From contig CAVTDW010000012.1 of NCBI GenBank assembly GCA_963733505.1, positions 81,565 to 145,564 of the forward strand: DNA of 64,000 nucleotides. The letters are read 5' to 3'. Origin of the DNA: JALYXV01 sp963733505 (GTDB lineage Bacteria; Actinomycetota; Acidimicrobiia; Acidimicrobiales; Palsa-688). This document shows, in pieces, positions 49,910 to 61,243 of this stretch (its first letter is position 1; every line of letters begins with the position of its first letter). The position numbers were made by a program, and so were the translations under genes. The notes beneath the pieces were generated by a model, which worked only from the letters and a program-made list of their open reading frames with translations, was not told the DNA's origin and searched no databases.

Positions 49910-52900
49910 ATGGCTGCGTCGCAAACCATCCTGTATACCGTCATGCCTCGCGGTGTGACGCTCGATCCGGATCCGCTCCCGCTGTCGGTCCTGGTCTCAC
50001 CGCGCCTCACGGGTGCCCCGACGCTCGCCTCGTTCGATGACTGGCTCAACTGGACCGAGTTGTTGAAGTCCAAGGGACTGGCACTTGACCGTTCGCGCCG
50101 GCGGCCAGGCGTACACGTCCGAGATCGACACGACGGTCCTGCGACCGGACCTGTGGCGGGCCATCTTCGACGAAAAGACCTACGTCGAGGATTTCGTCTT
50201 CGAGGACCTGTCCGATCGGGTCGTGATCTCCTATGCCACCCGCCAAACCCTTTCCCTGGTCAAATCGATCTTTCAGATCGGTGCCCTCGAGCTGGCGCTG
50301 CCGTTGCCTGACCTGGGCGAGCGACAGTCAAGTCGATTGGGAGCGCTGCTCGACGGGCTGCAGGTTGGTTGGAGTACCCGCCTCGGTCGGGAGCTACGAG
50401 ACGAGCTGGCGCACGAGCAACGGCGCTTCGAACACGGGGCGGCGCCCGGTGGAATCGTTGGTTCGTTGTTGGCCCACTCCTCCGGGGCCGCCTCCGGGGC
50501 CGCCGCCAAGACGGGTGCCGATGGTTTGCCCGACGCCACGCAACTCCCCGCGCCGGGAAGCCAGGAGGCGCGGGATCTTCGAAGTGGCTTGGCCCGGCGA
50601 TTCTCGCTCTACCACCACATGCCTCCGGCGCCCCCGCTGGCCCCTCCCGACTTCGACCGGGTGCTCGACTTCCACAAGGCGGTGTCGGCGCTCCAGTCGT
50701 ACCCCGAGCTGCTGCGGGCGCTCGGCCTGGTGTTCGACGTGGAGGTGCCACCGTCCGTCCTCCCCGCCAGTGCCGGGCCGACACCGGCATCGGTGAGCAT
50801 CTCCGAGGTGGAGCCCGGCTGGTCATGGACCGTCGCACCCGTCCAGCGGCCGCCGATGCAGACGGCGTACCTGCACTTCGAGTTGGGCACCCACCGGATC
50901 TTCACGACCGCGCCCCGTTCGGGCGGACCGGGGGCGATCGAGGGACTGCTCAACCTGGATCCGAGAGCGTTCGGCCTGGCCCAGGTCGACGTCGACGGGG
51001 CGATGCACAAGGCGATCATCGTGGCGGAATCGATCGACAATCTGGCTCCGGCGCTGCATCCCGAGGTCTTCGACGAAACCGAAACCCTTCCGACGCTGCG
51101 CTCGGCTGGGCTGGCCCTGGTCGCCGACCAGCGCTGGGCGGAGCTTCTGGCGGCGTTTCAGAACTCGAAGGACTTCAACGACGCCCTCGAGAGTGACCAG
51201 CCCCAACCCCGCCCGTTCTGCGCCGAGGACCTCAACCGGGGTTTTCGGCTCGACATCTGGGACTCCCACACCGCCAAGTGGCATTCCCTGCACCGGCGAG
51301 ATGCCACCTATCAGCTGGGAGCGAGGACGTTCGAGTCCCTGGACGAGGAGGGATTCTCCCATCTGGCCGTGGCCCAGCCCGCTCCTGGCGCCGAGCCCGC
51401 AGCGCTGGCCGACGACCTGTACCTCCAGGAGGCCATCGCCCGATGGAACGGGTGGAGCCTCAGTGTCCCGCCGGTCGGCAAGTCCCTCAGCCGCGACCCC
51501 GACCCGGTCAAGGCCGTGCCGGTCGACGATCCCACCGACCCCGATTACGACCCGATCAATCCCCCGGTCACGCCCTTCCCGATGACGACGAGCTTCCAGG
51601 TCCGGCCGGGGTCACTCCCGAGTCTGCGCTTCGGCCGGCGGTACCGGCTCCGGGCGCGCGCCGTCGATCTGGCGGGTAACAGCCTGAGCCACGACGACCC
51701 CATCGCTGACCTGCTCGCCAACGGGCTCGGGGCGCCGAGAGGTACCGACGGATTTGCCTACCTTCGCTATGAGCCGGTCGTGGCCCCGACGATCATCCCC
51801 ACCGACGCCGCCGCCATCAGCGGGCCGGGCTCGGCCGTCGACCGGCTGGTTATCCGGACCCGCAACACCGATCCGTCATTGGACGCCGTGGCGGCGGACC
51901 TGAGCGCCGCTCGACGTCATATCGTGCCGCCCCGCGTCCCGATCAACCTGGCCGAGCATCTGGGCATGCTCGACGACGCCACTGGCAGGCTCCGGGGCGA
52001 TTCAGCCATGTATGACCTGATCCGCGACAGGGACGAGGGGACGTTCCCGACGGTCCCCATTCCCCATCCAGGCGAACCCCCTCCCGGTGGTCGACGACAT
52101 CCAGGCGTCGGTGCCCTACTTGCCCGACACGCTGGCCCGCTCCGCCGCCTTGCGGGACCTTCCCGGTTCGGGCAGCGGCACCATCGGACGGGCCCCGTCG
52201 GCGGGTACCGGACCCGTGCCGTATGTCGAACTGACCGACCCCGACCCGCGCCCGGGCTCGGCGACGCTCGTTTCGTTCGACGGTGCCGACGACTGGACGA
52301 AGGCCGCGCCGTTCCGACTGGCGCTGGCCGAGGGCGACGGACCGCCGGAGTGGGACGCCGAGGCCCGGGTTCTCACGGTGCACCTCCCGAAGGCCGGGGT
52401 CAGGCTGGTCCCGCTCAGCAGTGCCATGACCGAGGACGACCTGAAGCTCATGGGCGTCTGGCAGTGGTTCCGGGAGTACGTCCAGGCACTGGCGGAGGCC
52501 ACGCCGCTGCGCACCGAGCAGGAGCCGGGTAGCCCCGACGACCGGATCGCTCACGTGATCCAACGGGCGCTCGAAGGGGGGCATTGGATGTTGACTCCCC
52601 CGCACGTGCTCACCCTCGTGCACGCCGTACAGCAGCCATTGGGACGCCCCGAGTTCGTCCAGCTCGACGTCCAGCACCGGCTACCGGAACCCGGAGGCTC
52701 CGACAGCGTGTTGCAGGGACTCGACATGGCTGGCCCGACGGCCGCTGTGGCGCTCGACACGATCACCGCCTGGCGCCAGCCGGGCAAGCTCGACGCCTTC
52801 TTGATGGGCGGCCTGCATGTGCACGGTGCCAGCACCGACAAGGTGGATCTGCTGGCCACGTGGGACGAGCCGGTCGACGACACCGCACAGGCGCTACCCA

Positions 52901-54313
52901 CCGTCGAACATCACGCCGACGCCGTCGACGAAATCCCGTTGGCCCAGCGCAACGAGGGATACCTGGTCGTCGGGGCGGGGCAGGACGTGAGGACGGTGGG
53001 CTATTACAACCCGGCCCACGACCTGATGTGCTTCGTCCGCGACGGCGACGTGCTGAGCGCCAACCTGAACGGTCGTTCTGATCGTGCGTGACGCCGCACC
53101 CCGGCATCACTTCGGCGACACCAAGCATCGGACCGTGACCTATACGGCGCGCTCGACTTCTCGTTTCCGCGAGTACTTCCCGGCCGGTGAAGGCCTCGAC
53201 TTCACCCGTGCCAGCGCCCCCGTGACCGTCCAGGTGCCGGCGTCGGCGCGCCCGGCGGCGCCCCTCGTGCGCTACGTCGTCCCGACCTTTGGATGGGAAC
53301 GCCAGACTGCCACCAACGTCAAGCGCAGCGTCCGCCTGGGCGGTGGCCTGCGCGTCTACCTGGACCGGCCCTGGTTCTCCTCGGGAGCCGACGAGCTGCT
53401 CGGTGTCGTCCTCTTTGACGAGGGCTTCCCGGTGGACCGTGAGCGATGGAAGCCCTTCGTCACCCAATGGGGCCTCGACCCGACCTGGGAAACTGCGCTC
53501 CTCGACACCATCCCGAGTAGCTGGCAGTTCCCGCTCCGCCACGCTGCGGAATCGGCGGTGAGCCTGCAGGAGCGCACACCCGTGGGCGTGGACGGCACCC
53601 CGGGCCGGGTGGCGGTCGCGGGGCATTCGGTCGCCTACGACGCCGAGCGCTGCCTGTGGTACGCCGACATCGTCGTCGAGCCGTCAGAGGACGTCTACAG
53701 CCCCTTCATCCGACTGGCCCTGGCCCGCTATCAGCCCTATGCCCTTGACGATGCCAAGTTGTCGCGCGTTGTTCTGGCCGACTTCGCCCAGCTCACACCC
53801 GATCGCGCCCTCATCGCCACCGCCGACCCGTACCACCCCAGGACGATCCGGGTGACGATCAGCGGGCCCGTGCCCAACGGCCCCTCGCCCGACTACCGCA
53901 ACGCACCGCTCCCACCCTCCGACGACCCGTCACGCCCGACGGCCGTCACCGTCACCGTCCAAGAGCGCGACCCGAGGATCTCGGGCGACCTGGCGTGGCA
54001 CGACGCGCCCGGCGGGGTAGCCACGGTGAACGCCGAGGTCGACGGCGGCCGCTTCGCCGACCGCGACTACCTGGCCAAGTGGGTCGGCTCGGTGACGTTC
54101 CAGCACCTCATCGATCCGGGCCGGTACCGCTTACTGGTCAAGGAGTACGAGTACGTGTCGGCCAGTTACACGACGATCATTCCCGGCGGCGAGGCCCTTC
54201 CGTTGCGAAGCCTCGCCCCGGGTCGACTGATCTACGCCGAGGCGGTGAACATCGACGATGCTCTGGTCGGCCCGCCGCCCCCGCCGACGACGGCCCCGTC
54301 ACCTCCTGCCTGA
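49910..54313 (+). CDS. Giant unrecognised protein 2 (three frameshifts)
   Basis: When three single-base shifts are bridged (about 50083, 52075 and 53080), this reads as one protein of about 1,467 aa. Sequence continues sensibly across each: KSKGLAL to TVRAGGQAYTSEID; the end of the second part to VVDDIQASVPYLPDTLA; LSANLNGR to LIVRDAAPRHHFGDTK. ATG at 49910 follows GGAGGAAGG. Visible landmarks are RAVDLAGNSL near residue 590, an R-F-R-EYFPAGEGL segment and a Pro-rich end (PPPPPTTAPSPPA). No catalytic motif or signal peptide is seen. It shares the DLAGN element with giant protein 1. I do not know the family. Confidence 0.72.
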
Positions 54314-54349
54314 TCATCGCCGGTGCGCCAGGTGCCTAACGTGGTGCCC

Positions 54350-55103
54350 GTGACCACGACCTTGGCCCACGACAGCGTTGTCGCCGACTTCGCCCGCGAC
54401 GGGTACGCCGTCGTCTCGGGGATCTTCTCCGAGACCGACCTGGATGTGCTCCAGGCGGAGATGGAGGAGCTGCAACGCCAGGCCGGCGTCCGGCCAGCTG
54501 GCCCCACGCCACGCAGGCGACATGTTCCTCGCCCCGTTCGAGGGCGATCAGCCGCCGTACGTCCACTATGTGAACGGCGTCACCGAGATCTCCCCGGCGG
54601 CGCAGCGCGCCGTCAACCATCCGGTCGTGCTCGATCTCGTCGGACGCTTCCTCGGCCCCCACGCCTACTTCTGGGACTACAACGGGCACGGCGCGGTCTA
54701 CCAGGACGCCCGGCCGGGCGCGGGCATGACCTACACCCGCATTGGATGGCACACCGACCATCAGAGCCGGCCCACATCCGATATCTGGCCCGGCGTTGCC
54801 ATCACCTTCCACCTCGACGCCACGTCGCCGGCCAACGGCTTCCTCCGGGTGGTGCCCGGCAGCCACCTCGGCGGTACCGACGGGATGCCGCTCGGATTTG
54901 AGAAAGCGCCTGGCGAGGTCGGCCTCTACTGCGAGCGGGGCGACGTGTTGTTCCACCACTCCGATCTATGGCACTCCGCCGCCCGGGCAACCGAAGATCC
55001 CCCTGACGGCGTGCGTCGCCACCTCCGGGGGACCTTTCTCGGCGGCCGGCGCCTCGGGGCGGACGAGGAACTCGAGCCGTTCAACAAGAACGCCGCCCGC
55101 TGA
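54350..55103 (+). CDS. Phytanoyl-CoA dioxygenase (PhyH) family protein (one frameshift)
   Basis: The rejoined protein is about 251 aa. The start VADFARDGYAVVSGIFSETD is the family opening, and the frame shifts near 54495. The downstream frame carries the Fe(II) ligands: His and Asp in GWHTDHQSRP and the distal His in DLWHSAARATEDP. The 2-oxoglutarate-binding Arg is probably in GVRRHLRGTF. It may hydroxylate a small molecule or lipid. GTG at 54350 lies 37 bases after giant gene 2 and could belong to the same transcript. Confidence 0.83.
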
Positions 55104-56075
55104 CCACGTGGACAGCCCTCCAGTAGGTCCCTGTCCGCACGGTTGTAGGCCCTAGTCAGCCGGCCGTCCGATCCCGGAGGCCGCCCGGCGATCGGTATGC
55201 CGACCTCGGCCTCGCGTGTGGCCAAGCGTAAAGACAATGAGGGGGAGGCCGAAGCATCCTTGGACTGGAAGTGTTGTGGGAGGACCGATCCCGTCAGCAG
55301 CGTCGGGCCTGGGCGCCGGATCCTCGGGGCTTGACTCAACACCGGTGACGCCAAACCGCCCAGGAGGCGGGATCGCCAGATACGCGCGCACCTCGGCGGC
55401 CTGAGAACCCGGTCTGTCGGGCCCCGGGTGTTCCGAGACAAGTTCGATCGCCATTTCTCAACCTCAAGCCGGCGAACCGTCCTCGCATTTGACGATCCCG
55501 GGAACCCTCATTTCGTCGTTGTTCCGCATCAGCCTGCGTGTGGACTGCTAACTCCGGCAAACGAGACGGGTTAGGCCGAACATTGACATTCCGAGGATCA
55601 ACTGGGTTCGGTGGGTGCCGATCACCCCGGCACGGTCACGTTCGGCGAAACCTTCTCCGGGGTGCGTCACCGGGCCGGCGGTATGGGACAACTACGGCAC
55701 GCGGAGGTTGCCCGCGTCGCGGTCCCGCCCAGGGAGGCGGATCTCGTTCGGGTGGACAGCGGGTTTTCGACGGTGCAGGGGTGGCCTCGCACCCCGGGCC
55801 GGGCTCGCCTCGACCGGGGTGCCGAACAGCCGGCCCGCAGACTGGTGCCCGCGCTGGCTGGCCGTGCCTGGACGAGATCGCGACGGCGGTCCGCCCGCGC
55901 TAGCGGGCAGGCACCTCGAGCTGGCAGCGGCCGGGCCGGTCCAGCCGACGGTGAGGTGGGCGAGGGCGCTACGACACACACCGCCTGAAAGCTGCGGCCG
56001 GCAGGCGCCGACCAAACGAGAACGGAACTGCGACCCGCGGCGGGCCGCACCGGCCCGAGCGCGCTGATCCGCGAT
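55104..56075. other. Gene-poor stretch
   Basis: No open frame here has a recognisable protein. A minus-strand frame at 55152-55454 (100 codons, ATG after TTGAGGTTGAG) is possible but has no family features. No transposase remnant or rRNA/tRNA is seen. It separates the giant-protein locus from the ATPase gene. Confidence 0.5.
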
Positions 56076-57845
56076 GTGTGCAACCGAAGGCCGCCTGTGC
56101 CGATCGGGCTTCGGCTGCTGGGCCGACCACGCGGCCAACCAGCGGTCAGCGGGGCCTACCCTGATCACATCTCCGACACGCTGACCGACGACGAGGTAAC
56201 GCGGCTCTTGCCGATCCTTGCCGCTCGTGCGCGAGCGACTGAGAAGACGTCAGCGGCCTTCCGACCTCCTCGGACCGGGATCGTCGAGCAGGTGGCCGCG
56301 GACTGGCACCACTTCGTCGTCGGCAGGCGCGGGGTGGGCAAGTCGATGCTCCTGCTCAACGTCGCCAAGCACGCGGCGGACGCCGGTCGGCCGGCCGTCT
56401 ATATCGACCTTGAGACCCTGCGGGACAACCCCTACCCCGACGTGCTGGTCCGTCTCCTGATCGAGCTGGCCGGTGAGCTCGAGCGACATCTCCGGGGATT
56501 CCACCCCCCGCTCGTCACGCGTTGGAAGGCCCGACGGCGGCTGCGCGCCTTACGAGGGCGGCTTGAGGTGCTGCTCCGCGACCCGCAGCAGGCGGACTAC
56601 AACATCGCGGATTCGAAGTCCTCGGGGCGCGCGAGGCGGCTCGGCGGGCGTGTCGGGGTCGCCTCGCAGACCGCAGGAGTCGCGGCGCAGCTGGAGGGGG
56701 CCGCCGAGAGGGGTTCTGCGGAATCGTCGGCCTTCGGCCGTGAAGCTTCGTTCGCTCGCACCAAGCTGGAGGGCCTGCAGAGCGAGGCGACGGAGTTCAG
56801 GGAGGTGTTACGCGAGCGGTCAAGGCAACCGGCGACCGCGGTGTGCTCGTCATCCTGGACGACTTCTACTTCATTCGTCGGGAGAACCAACCCGACGTGC
56901 TGGCATACCTACAGCAGGTGGTGAAGAACCTCGGCATCTGGCTAAAGGTGGGCGCTGTCGAGCATCGACTGAATGAGTTCGAGGACGGCGACCCGCCCCG
57001 CGGTCTTCAACTGACGCAGGATGCTGGGAAGATCCCGATGGACGTGACCCTCGTGGACTTCGATCATACGCGTGCCTTCTTGGAGGGCATCCTCGCGGAC
57101 GTGTGCAACGAGGCCGATGTCAACATCGACAAGCTGCTGACAGATGGTGCCCGCCTCCGCCGCAGTCCTCGCGTCGGGCGGCGTGCCGCGCGACTACGTG
57201 AACCTGGTGACCGCGGCTCTCGACAAGGCGACTCGCAGGCTGGGGGAGACGAACAGGCCGAAGAACCGCATCACCGCCGAGGACGTCAACATGGCGGTGC
57301 CGGAGTTCCTGAAGCAGAAGGAGGACGACCTGCGCGTCGACGTGCCGGGGGAAGACGTCGAGCGCCTTCGACTACGTCTCTATGACGTGCTCAACTTCTG
57401 CCTCGTCCACCGCAAGTCGAACATTTTCACGGTCGACGCCCGCGTGCTGCGTGAGGAGCAGTGGGGCCGCGATATTGCCGTGCGAAGCGACCTGAGGTTC
57501 TTCCACCGCTTCGGGAACTTGACCGTCAAGAGTTCCGATCCTGGGTACGTGGGCCAGCGATATGAGGGATTCGCCCTCGACCTCAGCGGTACGCCGCGAC
57601 GAGGGTGCGAACGAACGAGTGGCGTTCTGGACCACGGACGGCTTCCAGCAGAGTCGTGCCGTGCGTACGTGTACACGCCAGACATCTCTGCGCAGCTCGG
57701 CGGCGTGGCGAAGGCGGGCACGTCGAAGAAGACAGTTGAGCCCACCGTCGAGCTGTCGCCAAGGCAGATCACGATCTACGACGCCCTCGCGGAGGTGGAG
57801 CACGACGTCGGTGACCCCGAGGAGATGAAACCGACGACCCAGTAG
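56076..57845 (+). CDS. Orphan P-loop ATPase (several frameshifts)
   Basis: The reconstructed protein is about 590 aa. Walker A is VVGRRGVGKSMLLL near residue 87. The frame shifts near 56835, after which Walker B reads GVLVILDDFYFIRRENQPD, then GIWLKVGAVEHRLNEFEDGD and PMDVTLVDFDHTRAFLEGIL. A second shift near 57145 leads to GVPRDYVNLVTAALDKA and RITAEDVNMAVPEFL, a likely lid/winged-helix part. The plan suits a STAND or Orc-like AAA+ family. I recall similar orphan ATPases in accessory regions, but no function. It precedes a recombinase gene on the other strand. Confidence 0.7.
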
Positions 57846-58269
57846 ACCGCTGCGGTTCGCCGTCAACCGCGGTCACGACGGCATCACCCGCTTGCCCGCG
57901 GCGTACTCGCTCGCCCCCGCCCCCGTGGCGTTGCGGCCGTCTACAGCAGGGCGCTCCCACCCCGGCGGGACCAACGCACCGAACGACCTGGCCTTGGAGG
58001 CCAGACCTCCCCTGGCCTGTGCGACCGAACCGGCGTTCGGCGCTCCCTCCTAGATAGCCCAAACTCGCGGACGGCGCGCTTTACGGCGTGCCGGTCGGGG
58101 ATAGGGGCAGGTGGTGGCCGCGGGGGCGACGTCCGAGCGTCGGATCGGACGGGTGCAACCGTCCGGTATCGCTGCCCTTTGCCGGACGGCTGCGGCCGAA
58201 CCATGGTGTCGCCGACGGCTGTGGCAGGTGCTCCGGCCGGCACTGGCCGCTCCTTGTCACTGGGAGGCG
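57846..58269. other. Intergenic stretch without a recognisable gene
   Basis: Frames here are short and Arg/Gly/Pro-rich and have no ribosome binding site. Nothing functional can be supported between the converging ATPase and recombinase genes. Confidence 0.5.
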
Positions 58270-58980
58270 TCAGGGGATGCCGGTCGGGTGATCAACGTGT
58301 AGGTCGTTCTGGCGCCGTCGTTCAGCCGGTTCATTGCGTCCGCAAGAATCCGCGTCAACATTCTGGTGGCCGTGTTCGCCGAAGTCCGTGCGAGCGGGGT
58401 CAGGTACCGGTCGTTCCTGTTTCGCGGGGGAGGGGAGGGGCCGGGTCCTGCTGGACCTTGAGGTGTTTCGGAGTGCGATCTGGCCGGGATGGCCCCGCAC
58501 GACGTGGCGGAGTCCTTCGGCGGTGGCGTCGAGGTAGTGGCGGGTGGTGTCCAAGGAGGCGTGACCGAGCAGGGTCTGCAGCTCGACGACGTCGGCTCCG
58601 GCCTGGAGCGCCGAGGTGGCGAAGGTGTGGCGCAGGGCGTGGACCAGCGCCCCTTTTGGCACCCGGGCCCGGAGGCCGGCGCGTACGTAGAGCCGCTCGA
58701 TGAGGTATTTGACCTGGTCGACGGAGAGTTGGCGGCCTCGGACGTCGACGAACAACTTGGTGGCGGGGAGGTCGAGGTCGTGACCGGGGAAGCGGGCGAG
58801 ACGGGTAGCGAAATAGGTGTCGAGGACCTGGTCCAGCCCGGCTTCGATTGGGATGGCCCGGGTCTTTTTGGCTTTGCCGGTGACCTGCAGGCAGCGGGCT
58901 CCTCGGTCCCCGTCTATTGACCCGACGGTGAGGTCGGCGGCTTCAGCCTCGCGGAGGCCGGTGACGCAGAACGTGGCCAC
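58270..58980 (-). CDS. Tyrosine recombinase/integrase, N-terminally short
   Basis: The catalytic domain is complete. Arg I is in VTGLREAEAADL, the beta-hairpin Lys in TGKAKKTRAIPI, His-x-x-Arg in HALRHTFATSAL, and the last motifs in LLGHASLDTTRHYLDAT with the nucleophilic Tyr. The C-terminus carries about 70 extra residues of low complexity. Relatives need a SAM-like core-binding domain of about 100 aa before it. The same frame reads back to about 59112 (GKPLPATPEGRDPWPERDLALVATF) without a start codon, then hits a stop. The gene is probably truncated or frameshifted upstream. It may be a relic of an integrated element. Confidence 0.78.
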   Translation of the reverse strand: MATFCVTGLREAEAADLTVGSIDGDRGARCLQVTGKAKKTRAIPIEAGLDQVLDTYFATRLARFPGHDLDLPATKLFVDVRGRQLSVDQVKYLIERLYVRAGLRARVPKGALVHALRHTFATSALQAGADVVELQTLLGHASLDTTRHYLDATAEGLRHVVRGHPGQIALRNTSRSSRTRPLPSPAKQERPVPDPARTDFGEHGHQNVDADSCGRNEPAERRRQNDLHVDHPTGIP

Positions 58981-59643
58981 CAGGGCCAGGTCCCGCTCGG
59001 GCCACGGGTCGCGCCCCTCGGGGGTGGCAGGGAGTGGTTTCCCGGCACACGGAACCCGTTGATAATACCCCTTATCCCCGGGAGTGGGAACGTGTTGGAC
59101 GCCGTTCGGTTGTTACGCCGTCGGCGGACAGCCTCGTATTTGCCTGAGGAAGGCTTCTCCTGCGAGATCTTTGATCGACAAAACACTGATCGACGAGACA
59201 CCCAGTATGTTCTTGGGATCGGGGTCGTCGTCCGAAGATCACAAAAGTTCGGGAAGCATGCACCTCAGCAGCGACAAGCAGTGTGTTGACGATCAATAAT
59301 TTCCCAGCCACGGCCTGGAATCGGCGGCTGCTCGTCGTGCCCGCAATGATCGGTCCCGTTCAACCGCGAGATGCCGCAATGCGGTGACATGGCGCTCGAT
59401 CCGTTGAGATACGTGGCGTCGGTCCGCACGAAGACGAACTCGACGTTGTGGGCTGCCGCCAGACCCCAGCCCGCTCGTCCATTTTTGTCGACAGGTGAGG
59501 CGAGTAGGTATCGAGCACGATCCCCAGGCGCACGTCGGGCGGGGTACAGCGATCGCAGGTAGCGGCAGAACTCGAGGACCTTGGTGCCGTCCGCTTCTAG
59601 GTGGCCCGGAGCAAGGCGCCGCCGAGGCGCCGCCGTGGAACCC
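58981..59643. other. Recombinase upstream region, no intact gene
   Basis: About 130 bases still match the recombinase N-terminal side. The rest holds no frame with a recognisable product. A minus-strand stretch at about 59371-59445 reads VEFVFVRTDATYLNG, which looks coding-like but is too short to assign. The G+C content begins to fall here. Confidence 0.4.
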
Positions 59644-61224
59644 TCAAAGCAGGTATTCCCATGCGAAACTCGGGCAACAGGCTCGCATGGAGGGCACCTG
59701 CCTCGTTCGAGGGAGCGGGTAGCTGGCGCCAGGGAACGGCTGACCCCCTTGATACATCAGCTGCCACTTTGAGATCAGCGAGATGGCCTCGTGCCTTCGC
59801 TTGTTAGCCTCCTGCACGAGTTGGAGGTTGGCTTTTCCCCAATCGAGCAATGTTGTCGTTGGGGCGAACCCTGGCTTCGCCCTTAGTGTCGCGATGAGAC
59901 GCGACTGTGCCACGTGCTCGGCAGTAGACTGGCGAGAGTTCGGAAGCGGGCGGCACCTCGGTCAGCTTGACCTGGCCATCCACTTGGGCGAATGCAAGGC
60001 ATCGAGTTAGAGCGAGGGCGTAGAGACATTCGGCAAAGCCGATCGGGAATCCGTGAGCTGGGGCCCTTAGGTTAACCTTCACGCTGAATTCGACCGTGTA
60101 CGGCTTGGGGGCCGAGCTGGCGTTGAGGTAGAGGGGGGCTTCCCCCGCTTGTAGCTGTGTAGCCGACGATTTGCGCTTTGCCCGCCGTTGCCGCTCGGTC
60201 GCCCTCCTCGCTCGCTGCGTATTGAAGGCCGAACCCGCATGGGCAGCATCGACCTCATCCGGACCCTGATTTTTGCTGGAGGCAGTCAATGTGGCTGCGG
60301 ATGCCGAGCTCGCGGGCGCGGGCGGCGGCAGCAGCGGCGGAGCAGCAGCCGCCGGCCTGGACGGGATGAGGTCTTCGTTCACGGTCTGGTTCAGACTGCC
60401 GTAGCCAGTGCTGTAGGCGGCCAGCGTCGTGACCTCGATCGGTGCGTCGTCGAGGTGCACCTTTTTGAGCAGCGTCAGGACTTGGTTCTCGTTGATGCTT
60501 CGAGTGGCGTCGATGAGACCGCTAATCCCGAAGTTCCACCGAGGGGCTTCCGCCCCTGGCACATTGATTAGCACGTGATGCGTTCCTGCCTCGAAGTAGA
60601 AGCGAAGCCCGAGGTTGTCGAGGTCGCTGTCCCACTCCAAAAGAGGATCGAGATGTTGAGTGTTGGAAGCGCGGTTCCCGCATCGTGGGCGGTTTGTACC
60701 GCCTTCAACGTCTTTGTGCCGACGAACAGGTCGTACCGAGAGGAAGCTCGCGGATTGGCCGAGGGAATCGATTGGACCTGACGATTAGTACGAATAGCCG
60801 GATCTAGAAAGTTGAGGAACATGGCGTCTGCATTGTTGCTTGCACCAAGCTCTCGAAACTTGTTCGCGAAGAGTCGCCGGCCAGCTAGATAGCCGAGCCC
60901 CGCTCGTTCTCGAATAACGAGAAGTTGTTGTAGGTGCGAGCCACGTGGCCGACGTCCCCTAACTCGATAGACCGTAGAGCTTTCCCGCCAAAGCCGTCGT
61001 TATATGGCCGATGACCTCCGGACCCGACCCCTCAGACTGGGAGGCGTCGAAACCCCCGTGTCAAAGCCGATCCAGAAGACCCAGCCGCCTTCGGGTACGG
61101 CTTCGACCATCGTGCCGAGGTCCGCGCCCTCAGCGTCGACGAAGGACGAGCACTGGGCGTAGCCGAGGATCTTGCTGCTCCCAGGGTTCGTTGGCTTCGG
61201 GGACCACCTTTCGTCGCCTTCCAT
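59644..61224 (-). CDS. Unrecognised protein C, broken by several frameshifts
   Basis: Start ATG at 61224 lies 19 bases after the stop of the upstream gene. Joining frames gives about 520 aa: KILGYAQCSSFVDAEGADLG, then GYLAGRRLFANKFRELGAS, RTNRQVQSIPSANPRASSRY, then NLGLRFYFEAGTHHVLINVP. A Pro/Ala-rich linker near 60300 and LQLVQEANKRRHEAISLISK complete it. At least four shifts are needed and stops appear only in wrong frames. Composition is lower in G+C than the core. No known domain is visible. Confidence 0.5.
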
Positions 61225-61243
61225 GAGGCCCGCCTAGAGACCC

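Noticed and set aside
55152..55454. Minus-strand 100-codon frame in the gene-poor stretch
   Set aside because: No family features; start context is plausible but composition is ambiguous, so it is mentioned only inside the region entry.
58270..59112. Attachment site for the integrase at a tRNA gene
   Set aside because: The only tRNA gene is at 3.6 kb, far away, and no flanking direct repeat was found near the recombinase.
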